From contig NZ_LAZX01000094.1 in NCBI RefSeq assembly GCF_000980895.1, forward strand, positions 558,001 through 622,000: DNA of 64,000 nucleotides, given 5' to 3'. Made by a program: the position numbers and the translations under genes. Under the pieces are notes generated by a model. That model was not told where the DNA came from. It saw only the letters and a list, made by a program, of their open reading frames with translations, and searched no databases. The DNA comes from Sphingomonas sp. Ag1. GTDB lineage: Bacteria; Pseudomonadota; Alphaproteobacteria; Sphingomonadales; Sphingomonadaceae. Below, one piece after another: positions 8,438 to 19,914 of this stretch (positions are counted from its first letter, which is position 1; every line of letters begins with the position of its first letter).

Positions 8438-11400
8438 TTGCCCGATCTGAAGACGATTCTCTCCGCCAAGACGCCGCTCACCCTCTCGGGCGTGCCGACC
8501 GGCTTCCTGCCCAGCCTGCTCGCCGATCTCGCCCGCGCGGCGACGACGCGGGCGGTGTTCATCGCGCCGGACGAAGCGGCGATGCGCGCGATCGCCGGCA
8601 CCGCGCGCTTCTTCGCGCCGGAGATCGAGATCGTCGAATATCCGGCGTGGGACTGCCTTCCCTATGACCGGGCCTCGCCCTCCCTGCGCGTCATGGCGGA
8701 GCGGATCGGCGCGCTGCACAAGCTGCAGGCGACCCCCAAGACGCCGCAGCTCGTCCTCACCACCGTCAACGCCGCCACGCAGCGCACGCTCACCCCGTTC
8801 CGCATCCGCCAGCTGGTCGCGAACCTGAAACCGGGTGAGCGGATCGCACGCGACAAGCTCGCCGCGCTGCTCTCCGCCAACGGCTATGTGCGCACCGATA
8901 CCGTCCACGACGCCGGCGAATATGCCGTGCGCGGCGGCCTGGTCGATCTCTTCCCCTCGGGCGAGACGCAGGCGCTTCGGCTCGACTTCTTCGGCGACGA
9001 GATCGAGAGCGTCCGCACCTTCGACCCTGCCGATCAGCGTACCACCGGCAAGATCCCCGGCTTCACCCTCCTCCCCGCCTCCGAGGCGCTGCTGGACGAG
9101 GAAAGCATCAAGCGCTTCCGCAGCCGCTATCGCGAAACCTTTGGCGCCACCGCGACGGGTGACCCGCTCTACCAGGCGGTCAGCGAAGGCCGCCGCCTGG
9201 CCGGCATGGAACATTGGCTGCCGCTGTTCGAGGAGCGGCTCGAGACGCTGTTCGACCATATCGGCGAGGATGCGCTGGTCGTGCGCGACGGCGGCGTGAA
9301 GGCCGCGGGCGAGGCGCGGTTCGAGGCGGTCGCCGATTATTACGAGAACCGCAAGCGCGCCGAGGCAGCGCAGCCCGGCAGCTACCGCGCGCTTCCCGCC
9401 AAGACGCTCTACATGCCGCCCAAGGAATGGGAGGACGCGCTCGCCGCCGCGACGGCGCATGTCACCACGCCGTTCCACGAGCCCGAATCCGCCACCGTGG
9501 TCGACTTCGACGTCGACGGCCCGCGCGATTTCGCGCCCGAGCGCGCCGCCCATGCCAATGTCTATGAGGCGGTGGTCGATCACCTGAAGGCGCTACGCAA
9601 GGAAGGCCGCACGCCCGTCCTCGCGAGCTACTCGACCGGCGCACGCGATCGGCTCGGCAATCTTCTCAAGGACCATGGCCTCACCGGTGCGAAGGCGGTT
9701 GAAACATGGCAGGAGGCGCAGGGCGTCGGCGAGACGCAGACCGCGCTCATCGTCCTGCCGCTCGACCACGGCTTCACCGCACCCAACGTAGCCGTCCTCA
9801 CCGAACAGGACATGCTCGGCGACCGGCTCGTGCGCCGTGCCAAGCGCCGCAAGTCCGCCGACGCCTTCCTCGCCGAACTCGCCACGCTCTCGCCCGGCGA
9901 TCTCGTCGTCCACACCGATCACGGCATCGGCCGCTACGTCGGGCTGACTCAGGTCCCGGTCGCCAAGGCGCCGCACGACTGCGTGCAGCTGGAATATGCC
10001 GGCGGCGACAAGCTTTACGTGCCGGTCGAGAACCTCGAGGTGCTCAGCCGCTACGGCTCCGGCGAGGAAGGCGCCAGCCTCGACCGGCTCGGCGGCGAGG
10101 CGTGGCAGCGCCGCAAGTCGAAGATGAAGGAGCGCATCCGCGAGATCGCGGGTGAGCTGATCGCCACAGCGGCCCTGCGCGCGCTTCGCCAGGGCGAGGT
10201 CGCCGAGCCCGACAGCAGCGGCTACCCCAGCTTCGTCGATCGTTTCCCTTATCAGGAAACCGACGATCAGGACCGCGCGATCGAGGAAACGCTGGCCGAT
10301 CTCTCGGCCGGCAAGCCGATGGACCGGCTGATCGTCGGCGACGTCGGCTTCGGCAAGACGGAGGTCGCGCTGCGTGCCGCCTTCGTCGCCGCCATGGCCG
10401 GCATGCAGGTCGCGGTCGTCTGCCCGACGACGCTCCTCGCGCGCCAGCATTACAACAATTTCATGGCCCGCTTCGAAGGCTTCCCGATCCGCATCGGCCG
10501 CCTCTCGCGCCTCGTCACCGCGGCGGAGACCAAGCGCGTCAAGGAAGGGCTTGCCGACGGCACGATCGACGTGGTCATCGGCACCCACGCGCTGCTCGCC
10601 AAGAACGTCGACTTCAAGCGCCTCGGCCTTGTCATCGTCGACGAGGAACAGCGGTTCGGCGTCACGCACAAGGAACGCCTCAAGACACTGCGCGCCGACG
10701 TCCATATCCTCACCCTCACCGCGACGCCGATCCCGCGCACGCTGCAGATGGCGATGTCGGGCCTGCGCGAACTGTCCGTGATCCAGACGCCGCCGGTCGA
10801 TCGCCTGGCGGTGCGCACCTATGTCATGCCGTGGGACCCCGTCGTCCTGCGCGAGGCATTGCTGCGCGAACATTATCGCGGCGGGCAGAGCTTCCTCGTC
10901 ACGCCGCGCGTCGCCGACCTCCCCGACATTGAGGAGTTCCTGCGCAAGGAAGTGCCCGAAATCCGCTACGTCATCGCCCACGGCCAGATGGCGGCAAGCG
11001 AGGTCGAGGAACGGATGAGCGCCTTCTACGACAAGAAGTTCGAGGTGCTCGTCTCCACCACCATCATCGAAAGCGGCATCGATATCCCGTCCGCCAACAC
11101 GATGATCGTCAACCGCGCCGACCGGTTCGGGCTGGCGCAGCTCTACCAGCTGCGCGGCCGCGTCGGCCGATCGAAGACGCGCGCCTATGCCTATATGGTC
11201 ACCCCGCCCGAACGGATGATGACCGACGCTGCGGAGAAACGCCTCAAGGTGCTCAGCGATCTCGACAGCCTGGGTGCCGGCTTCCAGCTCGCCAGCCACG
11301 ATCTCGACATTCGCGGCGCGGGCAATCTGCTCGGGGACGAGCAGTCCGGCCACATCAAGGAGGTCGGCTACGAACTCTACCAGTCGATGCTGGAAGAGGC

Positions 11401-11893
11401 GATCATGGACGCCAAGGCCGGCGGCCTCGCCAGCCGCCCGCGCGATTTTTCGCCGCAGATCACCGTCGATACGCCGATCCTGATCCCGGACGACTATGTC
11501 CCCGATCTCGACCTGCGGATGGCGCTCTATCGCCGCTTGAACGAACTGGACGAGAAGCGCGAACTGGAAGCGTTCGCCGCCGAGATGATCGACCGCTTCG
11601 GGCCGCTGCCTGAGGCGACCGACAATCTCATCAAGGTTATCGAGATCAAGATGAACGCCAAGAAGGCGTGCGTGTCGAAGATGGACGTCGGGCCGAAGGG
11701 CGCGCTCGTCAGCTTCCATGACGATACGCCGCCCAATGTCCCCGGCCTGCTCGCCTATGTCGACAAGCTCGGCGGCATTGCGAAGCTGCGTCCGGATTCG
11801 AAGCTGGCGCTCACCCGCAACTGGGCCGATCCGGCCGCGCGGCTGCACGGCGCGCTGCAACTGTCGAAGGGGCTGGCGAAGGCGGCGGGGTAA
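8438..11893 (+). CDS. mfd: Transcription-repair coupling factor Mfd
   Basis: An 1151-residue DNA translocase that removes RNA polymerase stalled at lesions and recruits UvrA. The domains follow the normal order: UvrB-like N-terminus (YPAWDCLPYDRASPS region), RNA polymerase interaction domain with DHGIGRYVGL, RecG-like helicase with Walker A GDVGFGKTE and DEEQRFG, QLRGRVGRS, and the C-terminal D7 domain. The start codon is TTG at 8438; MPDLKTILSAKTPL fits homologues and no better ATG lies upstream. It converges with mutL, whose stop is only 8 bases away. Confidence 0.97.
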   Translation: MPDLKTILSAKTPLTLSGVPTGFLPSLLADLARAATTRAVFIAPDEAAMRAIAGTARFFAPEIEIVEYPAWDCLPYDRASPSLRVMAERIGALHKLQATPKTPQLVLTTVNAATQRTLTPFRIRQLVANLKPGERIARDKLAALLSANGYVRTDTVHDAGEYAVRGGLVDLFPSGETQALRLDFFGDEIESVRTFDPADQRTTGKIPGFTLLPASEALLDEESIKRFRSRYRETFGATATGDPLYQAVSEGRRLAGMEHWLPLFEERLETLFDHIGEDALVVRDGGVKAAGEARFEAVADYYENRKRAEAAQPGSYRALPAKTLYMPPKEWEDALAAATAHVTTPFHEPESATVVDFDVDGPRDFAPERAAHANVYEAVVDHLKALRKEGRTPVLASYSTGARDRLGNLLKDHGLTGAKAVETWQEAQGVGETQTALIVLPLDHGFTAPNVAVLTEQDMLGDRLVRRAKRRKSADAFLAELATLSPGDLVVHTDHGIGRYVGLTQVPVAKAPHDCVQLEYAGGDKLYVPVENLEVLSRYGSGEEGASLDRLGGEAWQRRKSKMKERIREIAGELIATAALRALRQGEVAEPDSSGYPSFVDRFPYQETDDQDRAIEETLADLSAGKPMDRLIVGDVGFGKTEVALRAAFVAAMAGMQVAVVCPTTLLARQHYNNFMARFEGFPIRIGRLSRLVTAAETKRVKEGLADGTIDVVIGTHALLAKNVDFKRLGLVIVDEEQRFGVTHKERLKTLRADVHILTLTATPIPRTLQMAMSGLRELSVIQTPPVDRLAVRTYVMPWDPVVLREALLREHYRGGQSFLVTPRVADLPDIEEFLRKEVPEIRYVIAHGQMAASEVEERMSAFYDKKFEVLVSTTIIESGIDIPSANTMIVNRADRFGLAQLYQLRGRVGRSKTRAYAYMVTPPERMMTDAAEKRLKVLSDLDSLGAGFQLASHDLDIRGAGNLLGDEQSGHIKEVGYELYQSMLEEAIMDAKAGGLASRPRDFSPQITVDTPILIPDDYVPDLDLRMALYRRLNELDEKRELEAFAAEMIDRFGPLPEATDNLIKVIEIKMNAKKACVSKMDVGPKGALVSFHDDTPPNVPGLLAYVDKLGGIAKLRPDSKLALTRNWADPAARLHGALQLSKGLAKAAG

Positions 11894-11901
11894 TCCCGCC
11901 G

Positions 11902-13701
11902 CTATTTGCGCCCGAACAGCTTCTCGACGTCGGACAGCGCCAGCTTCACCCAGGTGGGGCGGCCATGGTTGCACTGCCCCGAATGCGGCGTCGCCTCCAT
12001 CTCGCGCAGCAGCGCGTTCATCTCGGCGACCGACAGCACCCGGCCGGCGCGCACCGATCCGTGGCAGGCCATGGTGCCTGCCACCGCATCGAGCCGCTCG
12101 CGTAGCGACAGCGCCTCGTCGAACGCGGCGAGTTCATCGGCCAGGTCGCGCACCAGCCCGGCAGGATCACCGCGGCCGAGCAGCGCCGGGGTTGCCCGCA
12201 CCAGCATCGCACGGGGGCCGAAACGCTCCACATCGAGGCCAAGTTCGCTCAATTCCGGCGCGCGCGATTCCATCCGGTCGCATGCCGGCTCGTCCAGTTC
12301 GACCACCTCGGGGATCAGCAGCGCCTGCGCCGCCACGCGCCCCCCAGCCAGCGCGGCGCGCATCCGTTCCAGCACCAGCCGCTCGTGCGCGGCGTGCTGA
12401 TCGACGATCACCAGCCCGTCCGCCGCCTCCGCCACGATATAGGTTTTCGCGACCTGCCCCCGCGCCACGCCCAGCGGGTGATCCCCGGTGTCCGGCAGCG
12501 GCGCCGTCGCCGGCTCGGCACGCGCTTGCGGCGGCGGCGCGAAGAAGGTCGGCCGCTGGTCACGCACCACATTGCCGCCCGCGAAAGGCGCGCCGCCAGG
12601 AGTGACAGCCGCCTGCCCCTGCCCGCCAAAGAGGGCCGATGGTTCCGCCCCGCCGCCACTCGGCTCCGGACGAAACATCGCCATCGCGTCGGCTGGCGCG
12701 CGATGCGCCACGCGATGTCCGGCCATGTCGAGCGCGCGGCGTAGGCCGGACACGATAAGGCCGCGCACCATCGCCGGATCGCGGAAGCGAACCTCCGTCT
12801 TGGCCGGATGCACGTTGACGTCGACTTCGCTGGGCGGAACGTCGAGGAACAAGGCGACCACGGCGTGCCGGTCACGCGGCATCATCTCGGCATAAGCGCC
12901 GCGGATCGCGCCGGTGAGCAACCGATCCTTCACCGGGCGCCCGTTGACGAACAGATATTGGTGATCGGCAACGCCGCGATGGAAGGTCGGCAGGCCAGCG
13001 ACCCCGCCGAGCACCAGCCCCTCGCGCTCCATGTCGATCGCAACGCTGTTCTCCTTCAGCGCGCGGTCGGTGAGCGCCGCGACGCGGGCGGGGCGATCCT
13101 CCGGCTGGAGCGCCGCAAGGACGCGGCGGCCATCATGTTCGAGAAGAAAGGCGACGTCCGGCCGTGCCATCGCAAGACGCCGCACCACGTCCAGGCAGGC
13201 GGCATATTCGCTGCGGCCCGAGCGCAGGAACTTGCGGCGGGCGGGCACGCGCGCAAACAATTCCTCCACCATGACCCGTGTGCCCGGCGGCAACGCGGCG
13301 GGGCCGTCCCCCACCACCGCGCCATTGTCGATGACGCGCGACCAGCCATCGGCGCCGCGCACCCGGCTTTCGAGCGTCAGCCGCGCAACGCTGGCGATCG
13401 AGGGCAGCGCCTCGCCGCGGAACCCCATCGTGGCGACCTGATCGATCTCATCGGTGGGAAGCTTGGACGTGGCATGGCGTTCCAGCGCGAGCGCCATATC
13501 GGCCGCGGTCATGCCGCAGCCGTCGTCGACCACCTCGATCCGCGACAGGCCACCCTCTGCCAGCCGGACGGTGACTCGGGTGGCGCCCGCGTCAAGCGCG
13601 TTCTCCACCAGTTCCTTCAACGCACTAGCCGGTCTTTCCACCACTTCACCGGCGGCGATGCGATTGATCAGATGTTCAGGGAGGCGACGTATTGACACCA
13701 T
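11902..13701 (-). CDS. mutL: DNA mismatch repair protein MutL
   Basis: A 599-residue mismatch-repair matchmaker with an N-terminal GHKL ATPase (ELVENALDAGA, DDGCGM, TMGFRGEAL). A Pro/Gly/Ala-rich linker occupies about 340-400. The C-terminal dimer domain retains the DQHAxxExxxxE metal motif (DQHAAHERLVLE) and CNHGRPT. Those motifs mark the endonuclease-type MutL used where MutH is absent, so this protein probably nicks DNA itself. The gene converges with mfd and is divergent from mreB across a 137-base intergenic region. Confidence 0.97.
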   Translation of the reverse strand: MVSIRRLPEHLINRIAAGEVVERPASALKELVENALDAGATRVTVRLAEGGLSRIEVVDDGCGMTAADMALALERHATSKLPTDEIDQVATMGFRGEALPSIASVARLTLESRVRGADGWSRVIDNGAVVGDGPAALPPGTRVMVEELFARVPARRKFLRSGRSEYAACLDVVRRLAMARPDVAFLLEHDGRRVLAALQPEDRPARVAALTDRALKENSVAIDMEREGLVLGGVAGLPTFHRGVADHQYLFVNGRPVKDRLLTGAIRGAYAEMMPRDRHAVVALFLDVPPSEVDVNVHPAKTEVRFRDPAMVRGLIVSGLRRALDMAGHRVAHRAPADAMAMFRPEPSGGGAEPSALFGGQGQAAVTPGGAPFAGGNVVRDQRPTFFAPPPQARAEPATAPLPDTGDHPLGVARGQVAKTYIVAEAADGLVIVDQHAAHERLVLERMRAALAGGRVAAQALLIPEVVELDEPACDRMESRAPELSELGLDVERFGPRAMLVRATPALLGRGDPAGLVRDLADELAAFDEALSLRERLDAVAGTMACHGSVRAGRVLSVAEMNALLREMEATPHSGQCNHGRPTWVKLALSDVEKLFGRK

Positions 13702-13796
13702 CAGCCCCCTAGCCCAATCGGCGCCATCCCGCGACCCCGTGACAGCACGATCAAAGCCCTAGAAGCGACTTGCGGCCGCGGCGGCGGGATGATTGA

Positions 13797-14879
<1,083 letters not shown>

Positions 14880-14895
14880 TCTGAAGGAATAGCGA

Positions 14896-15816
14896 ATGGC
14901 GCCGCCGCGGGACCGGCGCCCGGGTTTCTCGCGACGGGCGCAATATACGCTCTTTATGAGCTACATCCTGGCCGTCGCGGGAGCGCTGGTCGGTGCGGTG
15001 TTGCTCGTCCTGTCGCAATTCAATCCGCCCGCCTTTGCCGCGCTGCGGTCGGCCGCGACCGAGGTCACCGCGCCGGCTTCCACCGCGGGGGCCGCGGTCG
15101 TGCGCGGCATTGCCTCCGTGCCGGAGACGATCGCCACCTATTTCCGCGTCCATAACGAAAATGCCGCTTTGCGCGCCGAAGTCGCCCGCACCAGGGAGGC
15201 GCTGACCCAGGCGCGGATCATCGTGCGCGACAATCGCCGCCTGCGCGGGCTGCTCCAACTGCGCGAGGCGACGCCCGATACCGTGGCGACGGCGCGGATC
15301 GTCAGCTCCAGTGCATCGAGCACGCGGCGCTTCGGGATCCTGAACGCCGGGCGCTGGCAGGGCGTGCGGCCCGGCATGCCGGTGCGCGGCCCCGACGGGC
15401 TCATCGGCCGCATTGTCGAGGCCGGCCCCAATTCAGCGCGCGTGCTGCTCACCATCGACGCGGAAAGCGTCATCCCCGTGCAGCGCATCGGCGACGGGCT
15501 GCCCGCCCTCGCCGCCGGGCGCGGCGATGGCCTGCTCGATATCCGTTCGGTCGGCACCACCAATGCGCGGCTGAAGCCAGGCGACCGCTTCATCACGTCC
15601 GGCATCGGCGGCCTCTACACCCCCGGCGTGCTGGTCGCCCATGTGCTGAAGCCGGGCGCCGACAGCGCCCCCGCCAAGCCGTTTGCCGAGGCCAATACGT
15701 TCGATTTCGCCATCGTCAGCGCGCCGTTCCTGCCGCCCCCGCCCCCGGCGCGGCCCGACCCTGCCGACCCCCAGGCAACCGGCAGCCAGCCCGTCGGGAG
15801 CGCGGCGGCGCAGTGA
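14896..15816 (+). CDS. mreC: Rod shape-determining protein MreC
   Basis: A 306-residue single-pass inner-membrane protein. It has a cytoplasmic N-terminus rich in Arg, a transmembrane helix at about 20-42, a periplasmic coiled coil around 75-105 (HNENAALRAEVARTREAL), and the beta-barrel MreC domain to about 275. The tail is Pro/Ala rich. It activates PBP2-RodA. It begins 16 bases after mreB, and its stop overlaps the mreD GTG start. Confidence 0.95.
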   Translation: MAPPRDRRPGFSRRAQYTLFMSYILAVAGALVGAVLLVLSQFNPPAFAALRSAATEVTAPASTAGAAVVRGIASVPETIATYFRVHNENAALRAEVARTREALTQARIIVRDNRRLRGLLQLREATPDTVATARIVSSSASSTRRFGILNAGRWQGVRPGMPVRGPDGLIGRIVEAGPNSARVLLTIDAESVIPVQRIGDGLPALAAGRGDGLLDIRSVGTTNARLKPGDRFITSGIGGLYTPGVLVAHVLKPGADSAPAKPFAEANTFDFAIVSAPFLPPPPPARPDPADPQATGSQPVGSAAAQ

Positions 15817-16322
15817 GCACTGCGCCCAAACCCTTCCAGGCGCCGATGCAGCAGTCGCCGGCGCGTGCGCTGCCATGGCTGACCGTCATGGGCGGCTCCC
15901 TGGTGACGATCATCCCGGTGGTGGCAACGCTGCCACTGCTGCCGCCGTTCGGCCTCCTCATGCTCCTCTCGTGGCGCCTGCTCGCGCCGCTTGCGCTGCG
16001 CCGCTGGGCACCGGCGCTGCTCGGCCTGTTCGACGATTGCCTCAGCGGCCAGCCGCTCGGCAGCGCGATGCTGCTGTGGACGCTGACCTTTTTCCTGGTC
16101 GATTTGTTTGATCAGCGCACCATCTTCCGCGCCTTCGCACAGGATTGGCTGATCGCAGCGGTGGGTATCGCCTTCTGCCTGATTGCCGGTCGTTTTCTGG
16201 CCACCCCCCTCGGCGCGCAGGTCGATAGCGTGCTAGTGATCCAGATCATCGTGTCGATTCTTCTTTTCCCCCTAGCCGCGCGCGCCGTCGCCTGGGTTGA
16301 TCGCCGTCGCGTTGCCGAATGA
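15813..16322 (+). CDS. mreD: Rod shape-determining protein MreD
   Basis: A 169-residue polytopic inner-membrane protein with about five hydrophobic helices, as expected for MreD, a partner of MreC in the elongasome. It uses a GTG start that overlaps the mreC stop by four bases, and its own stop overlaps the mrdA ATG by four bases. MreD sequences diverge quickly, so identification rests on hydrophobicity pattern, LFDDCLSGQPLG-type loop and position between mreC and mrdA. Confidence 0.92.
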   Translation: MSTAPKPFQAPMQQSPARALPWLTVMGGSLVTIIPVVATLPLLPPFGLLMLLSWRLLAPLALRRWAPALLGLFDDCLSGQPLGSAMLLWTLTFFLVDLFDQRTIFRAFAQDWLIAAVGIAFCLIAGRFLATPLGAQVDSVLVIQIIVSILLFPLAARAVAWVDRRRVAE

Positions 16323-18412
16323 ACCGGACACCGCGGATCGCCACGGAGGCGCAGCAGGGCTACACGTTTTCGCGCCGGGCTTGGCTGCTCGGCGCGATGC
16401 AGATCGGCGTGGGCAGCGTGCTGGCCGGTCGAATGGGCTGGCTGTCGATTGCCGAGAACGAACGCTACAACCTGCTGAGCGAGAACAACCGGGTCAACAT
16501 GACCCTCATCCCGCCGCGTCGCGGCTGGCTGGTTGATCGCCATGGTCACGCCATTGCGGACAACCGCACCGACTTTCGCGTCGACCTGATCCCCGATCGG
16601 ATCGTTGACGAGGAACGGACGCTGGCGGCGCTTCGTGATCTCCTGGCGCTGACCGACGACGACCTGCTGCGTGTCCGCGCCGACCTGAAGCGGGCGGCGG
16701 GCTTTCAGCCGGTCAAGGTGGCCGAGAATGTGAGCTGGGAGCGGTTCGCGGCGGTGCAGGTCCGCCAGCCCGAGCTGCCCGGCGTCGCGCCCACGCGCGG
16801 GTTCGCGCGCAACTATCCCGCTGGCGCCGCCGTCGCACACCTGACCGGCTATGTCGGGGTCGCCACGGCGGAGCAGTACAAGCAGACGCGCGACCCGCTG
16901 CTGCTGACACCGGGATTCAAGGTCGGCAAGGACGGCCTTGAAAAGACGATGGAAAATGAGCTCCGCGGCAAGCCCGGGGCAAAACGGATCGAGGTGACGG
17001 CGCGCGGCAAGCTGGTCGCGGAGCTTGCCACCCGCCCCGACGTGCCCGGCAAGACGCAGAAGCTGACGATCGATTCCGGCTTGCAGGAATATGCCGCGCG
17101 CCGGCTGGGCACGAACTCCGGCTCCGCGGTGGTGTTCGACTGTCACACGGGCGAGATGCTCGCGATGGTCTCCATGCCGGCCTATGATCCCAACAGCTTC
17201 TCCGACGGGATCAGCCACATGGAGTGGAAGATGCTGTCGGCGGACGATCACGTCCCGCTGATGAACAAGGTGACGCAGGGGCTGTATCCGCCGGGCTCGA
17301 CGGTGAAGCCGATGAACGGCCTTGCGCTGCTGGAAGCCGGGATCAGCCCCGACGAGCGGGTGTATTGCAGCGGAGCGATGCGGGTCGGAAGCGGCGTGTT
17401 CCACTGCCACAAGCGGCGTGGGCATGGCCCGATGGACCTGCGCGGCGCCGTCGCGCAGAGCTGCGACATCTATTTCTATGAGATGATCCGCCGCCTTGGT
17501 TACGACAAGGTGGCGCCGGTCGCCCGCTCGCTCGGCATGGGCGAGAAATTCGACTTGCCCTTCGCGACGCAGCGCTACGGCACCGTGCCCGACAGCGTGT
17601 GGAAGGAGCGCAAGTACAAGACGAAGTGGACCGTCGCCGACTCGCTGAACGCATCGATCGGCCAGGGCTATGTCCTGTCCAATCCGCTCCAGCTTGCGGT
17701 GATGGCGATGCGCATTGCGTCGGGACGGCAGGTCCAGCCCAGCCTGTTGATGGATCGCGTGCACGGCAACGCCCCTTTGCTGCCGTACAAGGAAGAGCAT
17801 CTTCAGATTGTTCGCGAATCGATGTGGAAGGTGGTCAATGGCGGCGGCACGGGCGGCGCCTCCCGCTTGTACCTGCCTGGCATCGATCTGGCGGCGAAAA
17901 CCGGCACCGCCCAGGTACGCCGTATCACCATGGCCGAACGTCGTACCGGCGTGCTGCGCAATTCGCAGCTTCCCTTCAAGCTGCGCGACCACGCCTTGTT
18001 CATCTGCTTCGCGCCGTCGGACAAGCCGCGCTACGCCGCGGCCATCGTGCTCGAGCATAACGGCCACGTCATCCGCAACCTCGACACGCCAATGATCGGC
18101 AAGGACATCATGACCTATCTGTTCGACAAGGAGCGTGCGCTGAAGGCGCTCGCCGAGGTCGAACCGACATGGGGCGGCGACATCCGGACGCGCATGGCCG
18201 CGCAGGAAGCCGCCTACCGCGCCGCCGCCAATGCGCCGTCCCCGGCGCAGGGCGCCGCCACCGAAACCGACGCCCCCGCCCCGACGCGCGCGCCGGCCGT
18301 TCGCCAGGCGACCGACGCCTCGAACGCGGCGCAGGAGGCGACCGTCAGCGACATCGCCAACGGCGCCGGTCCCGCGAGCGTCGGCACCACCGAACCATCG
18401 GATCCACAATGA
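16319..18412 (+). CDS. mrdA: Penicillin-binding protein 2, elongasome transpeptidase
   Basis: A 697-residue class B PBP that cross-links lateral-wall peptidoglycan with RodA. It has an N-terminal membrane helix (AWLLGAMQIGVGSVLAG), a pedestal domain from about 55 and a transpeptidase domain. The nucleophile is S327 in the SxxK motif STVK, the second motif is SCD, and the third is KTGT. The final 65 residues after the catalytic domain are a low-complexity Ala/Pro/Thr-rich cytology-neutral tail not needed for catalysis in homologues. The start ATG overlaps the mreD stop, and the stop overlaps rodA. Confidence 0.97.
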   Translation: MNRTPRIATEAQQGYTFSRRAWLLGAMQIGVGSVLAGRMGWLSIAENERYNLLSENNRVNMTLIPPRRGWLVDRHGHAIADNRTDFRVDLIPDRIVDEERTLAALRDLLALTDDDLLRVRADLKRAAGFQPVKVAENVSWERFAAVQVRQPELPGVAPTRGFARNYPAGAAVAHLTGYVGVATAEQYKQTRDPLLLTPGFKVGKDGLEKTMENELRGKPGAKRIEVTARGKLVAELATRPDVPGKTQKLTIDSGLQEYAARRLGTNSGSAVVFDCHTGEMLAMVSMPAYDPNSFSDGISHMEWKMLSADDHVPLMNKVTQGLYPPGSTVKPMNGLALLEAGISPDERVYCSGAMRVGSGVFHCHKRRGHGPMDLRGAVAQSCDIYFYEMIRRLGYDKVAPVARSLGMGEKFDLPFATQRYGTVPDSVWKERKYKTKWTVADSLNASIGQGYVLSNPLQLAVMAMRIASGRQVQPSLLMDRVHGNAPLLPYKEEHLQIVRESMWKVVNGGGTGGASRLYLPGIDLAAKTGTAQVRRITMAERRTGVLRNSQLPFKLRDHALFICFAPSDKPRYAAAIVLEHNGHVIRNLDTPMIGKDIMTYLFDKERALKALAEVEPTWGGDIRTRMAAQEAAYRAAANAPSPAQGAATETDAPAPTRAPAVRQATDASNAAQEATVSDIANGAGPASVGTTEPSDPQ

Positions 18413-19521
18413 GCCGACCGTCGATCGTGCCTGCGCCGCTGGCGCGGCTGCCGTGGCGGATGCTGCTGCTGGTGATCGCGCTTGGCGGGTTCGGCCTCGT
18501 CATCCTCTACTCCGCCGCCAGCGGCAACATGCGTCCCTGGGCACTCTCTCAGGGAATTCGCTTCGTCATCTTCCTGTGCGGGTCGATCGTGATCTCCCGC
18601 GTGCCGGAGGACGTGTGGCGACGTGGCGCGCTGCCCGGCTATGTCCTGATCGTCATTCTGTTGTTTGCGGTTGAACTGCTCGGTGCGGTGCGCGGCGGCA
18701 GCCAGCGCTGGCTGGATTTCGGCTTCATCAGATTGCAGCCGTCGGAGCTGATGAAGCCGGCGATCGTGCTCGCCTGCGCGCGCTTCTACGAGCTGCTGCC
18801 GCCCAACGAGACGCGGCGCTTCGGCGCGATCTGGCCGGCGGCGATCCTCATCGGGCTGCCGGCCGGCCTGGTCATGCTTCAGCCCGATCTCGGGACGGCG
18901 CTCATGATCACTGGCGGCGGCCTGACGGTGATGTTCCTCGCCGGCGTCCCGTTGCGCCTGTTCGTCGGCGGCGCGCTCGGCCTCGCCGTCGCCGCGCCGC
19001 TTGCGGTGACCTATCTGCTCCACGACTATCAGCGCAATCGCGTGCTCATCTTCCTTGATCCCGAGAGCGATCCGCTCGGCACCGGCTATCACATCAGCCA
19101 GTCGAAGATCGCGATCGGCTCTGGCGGCATCACCGGCAAGGGCTTCCTCAACGGCACGCAGAGCCACCTCGATTACCTGCCGGAGGGGCACACCGACTTT
19201 GTCTTCGCGACCATGGCGGAGGAATGGGGCCTGCTCGGCGGCCTGTTCATCATCGTCGCTTATCTGATGGTGATCCGCTGGGGCATCAACGTCGGCCTGC
19301 GCGCCCGCACCCGCTTTGCCAAGCTCACCGCGGCGGGCCTCGCGACGACGATCTTCTTCTACGTCGCGATCAACCTGGCGATGGTGATGGGCCTCGCCCC
19401 CGTGGTCGGCATCCCCCTGCCGCTCGTCAGCTTCGGCGGATCGGCGCAGATGACCGTGTTCCTGTGCCTTGGCATCCTCATGTCGATCGACCGCAGCAAT
19501 CGCGGCGAACAAAATTGGTGA
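18409..19521 (+). CDS. rodA: SEDS peptidoglycan glycosyltransferase RodA
   Basis: A 370-residue multi-pass SEDS glycosyltransferase that polymerises lipid II together with PBP2. Hallmarks include the GGSQRWLDFGFIRLQPSELMKP segment (quoted partly: QRWLDFGF, QPSELMKPA), QPDLGTAL, the loop FLPEGHTDF-like LPEGHTDFVFA and the C-terminal GIPLPLVSFGGS. The ATG at 18409 overlaps the mrdA stop, which fixes the start; the same frame is open farther upstream but only as a shadow of mrdA. It is the last gene of the mre operon. Confidence 0.97.
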   Translation: MSRPSIVPAPLARLPWRMLLLVIALGGFGLVILYSAASGNMRPWALSQGIRFVIFLCGSIVISRVPEDVWRRGALPGYVLIVILLFAVELLGAVRGGSQRWLDFGFIRLQPSELMKPAIVLACARFYELLPPNETRRFGAIWPAAILIGLPAGLVMLQPDLGTALMITGGGLTVMFLAGVPLRLFVGGALGLAVAAPLAVTYLLHDYQRNRVLIFLDPESDPLGTGYHISQSKIAIGSGGITGKGFLNGTQSHLDYLPEGHTDFVFATMAEEWGLLGGLFIIVAYLMVIRWGINVGLRARTRFAKLTAAGLATTIFFYVAINLAMVMGLAPVVGIPLPLVSFGGSAQMTVFLCLGILMSIDRSNRGEQNW

Positions 19522-19604
19522 AACCCGAAAAAAGTGGTTGCGTCCCGCCGGAGCAATGCTAATGACGCGCCTCCCGGCGGCGAGGCACCAGCCTACACCG
19601 GAAC

Positions 19605-19680
<76 letters not shown>

Positions 19681-19700
19681 CCCTCCTCCGAATAGTTTCA

Positions 19701-19735
19701 ATGCCTTAGGGCACACCGCTTCGGTGGAGTGGCAT
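19701..19735. terminator. Nested hairpin downstream of tRNA-Lys
   Basis: ATGCC (19701-19705) pairs with GGCAT (19731-19735), and CACCG (19714-19718) pairs with CGGTG (19722-19726) around a CTT loop. Its place 20 bases after the tRNA suggests a terminator or processing hairpin. There is no T-run. Confidence 0.3.
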
Positions 19736-19914
19736 GTCCGGCTGAGATGGCAGCCCCCCCCAATCGGGGCGCGGACCGGCCGGATGTTTGGTTCGCCAAT
19801 CCCCAACACCACCACTCCCCGCCCCGCTACGGGCAATTGCGCAATGCATGTTGCCGCGGGAGGGGTGATGACTCCTGCGCAGCATCCATGACGGCGGCGA
19901 AGGAAGGGTCAGCC

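Noticed and set aside
9593..11974. Minus-strand open frame of about 790 codons inside mfd
   Set aside because: Antisense shadow of mfd, with no recognisable domain and biased composition.
16112..18409. Minus-strand 765-codon frame inside mrdA/mreD
   Set aside because: Antisense shadow; the plus strand holds the complete PBP2 gene with catalytic motifs.
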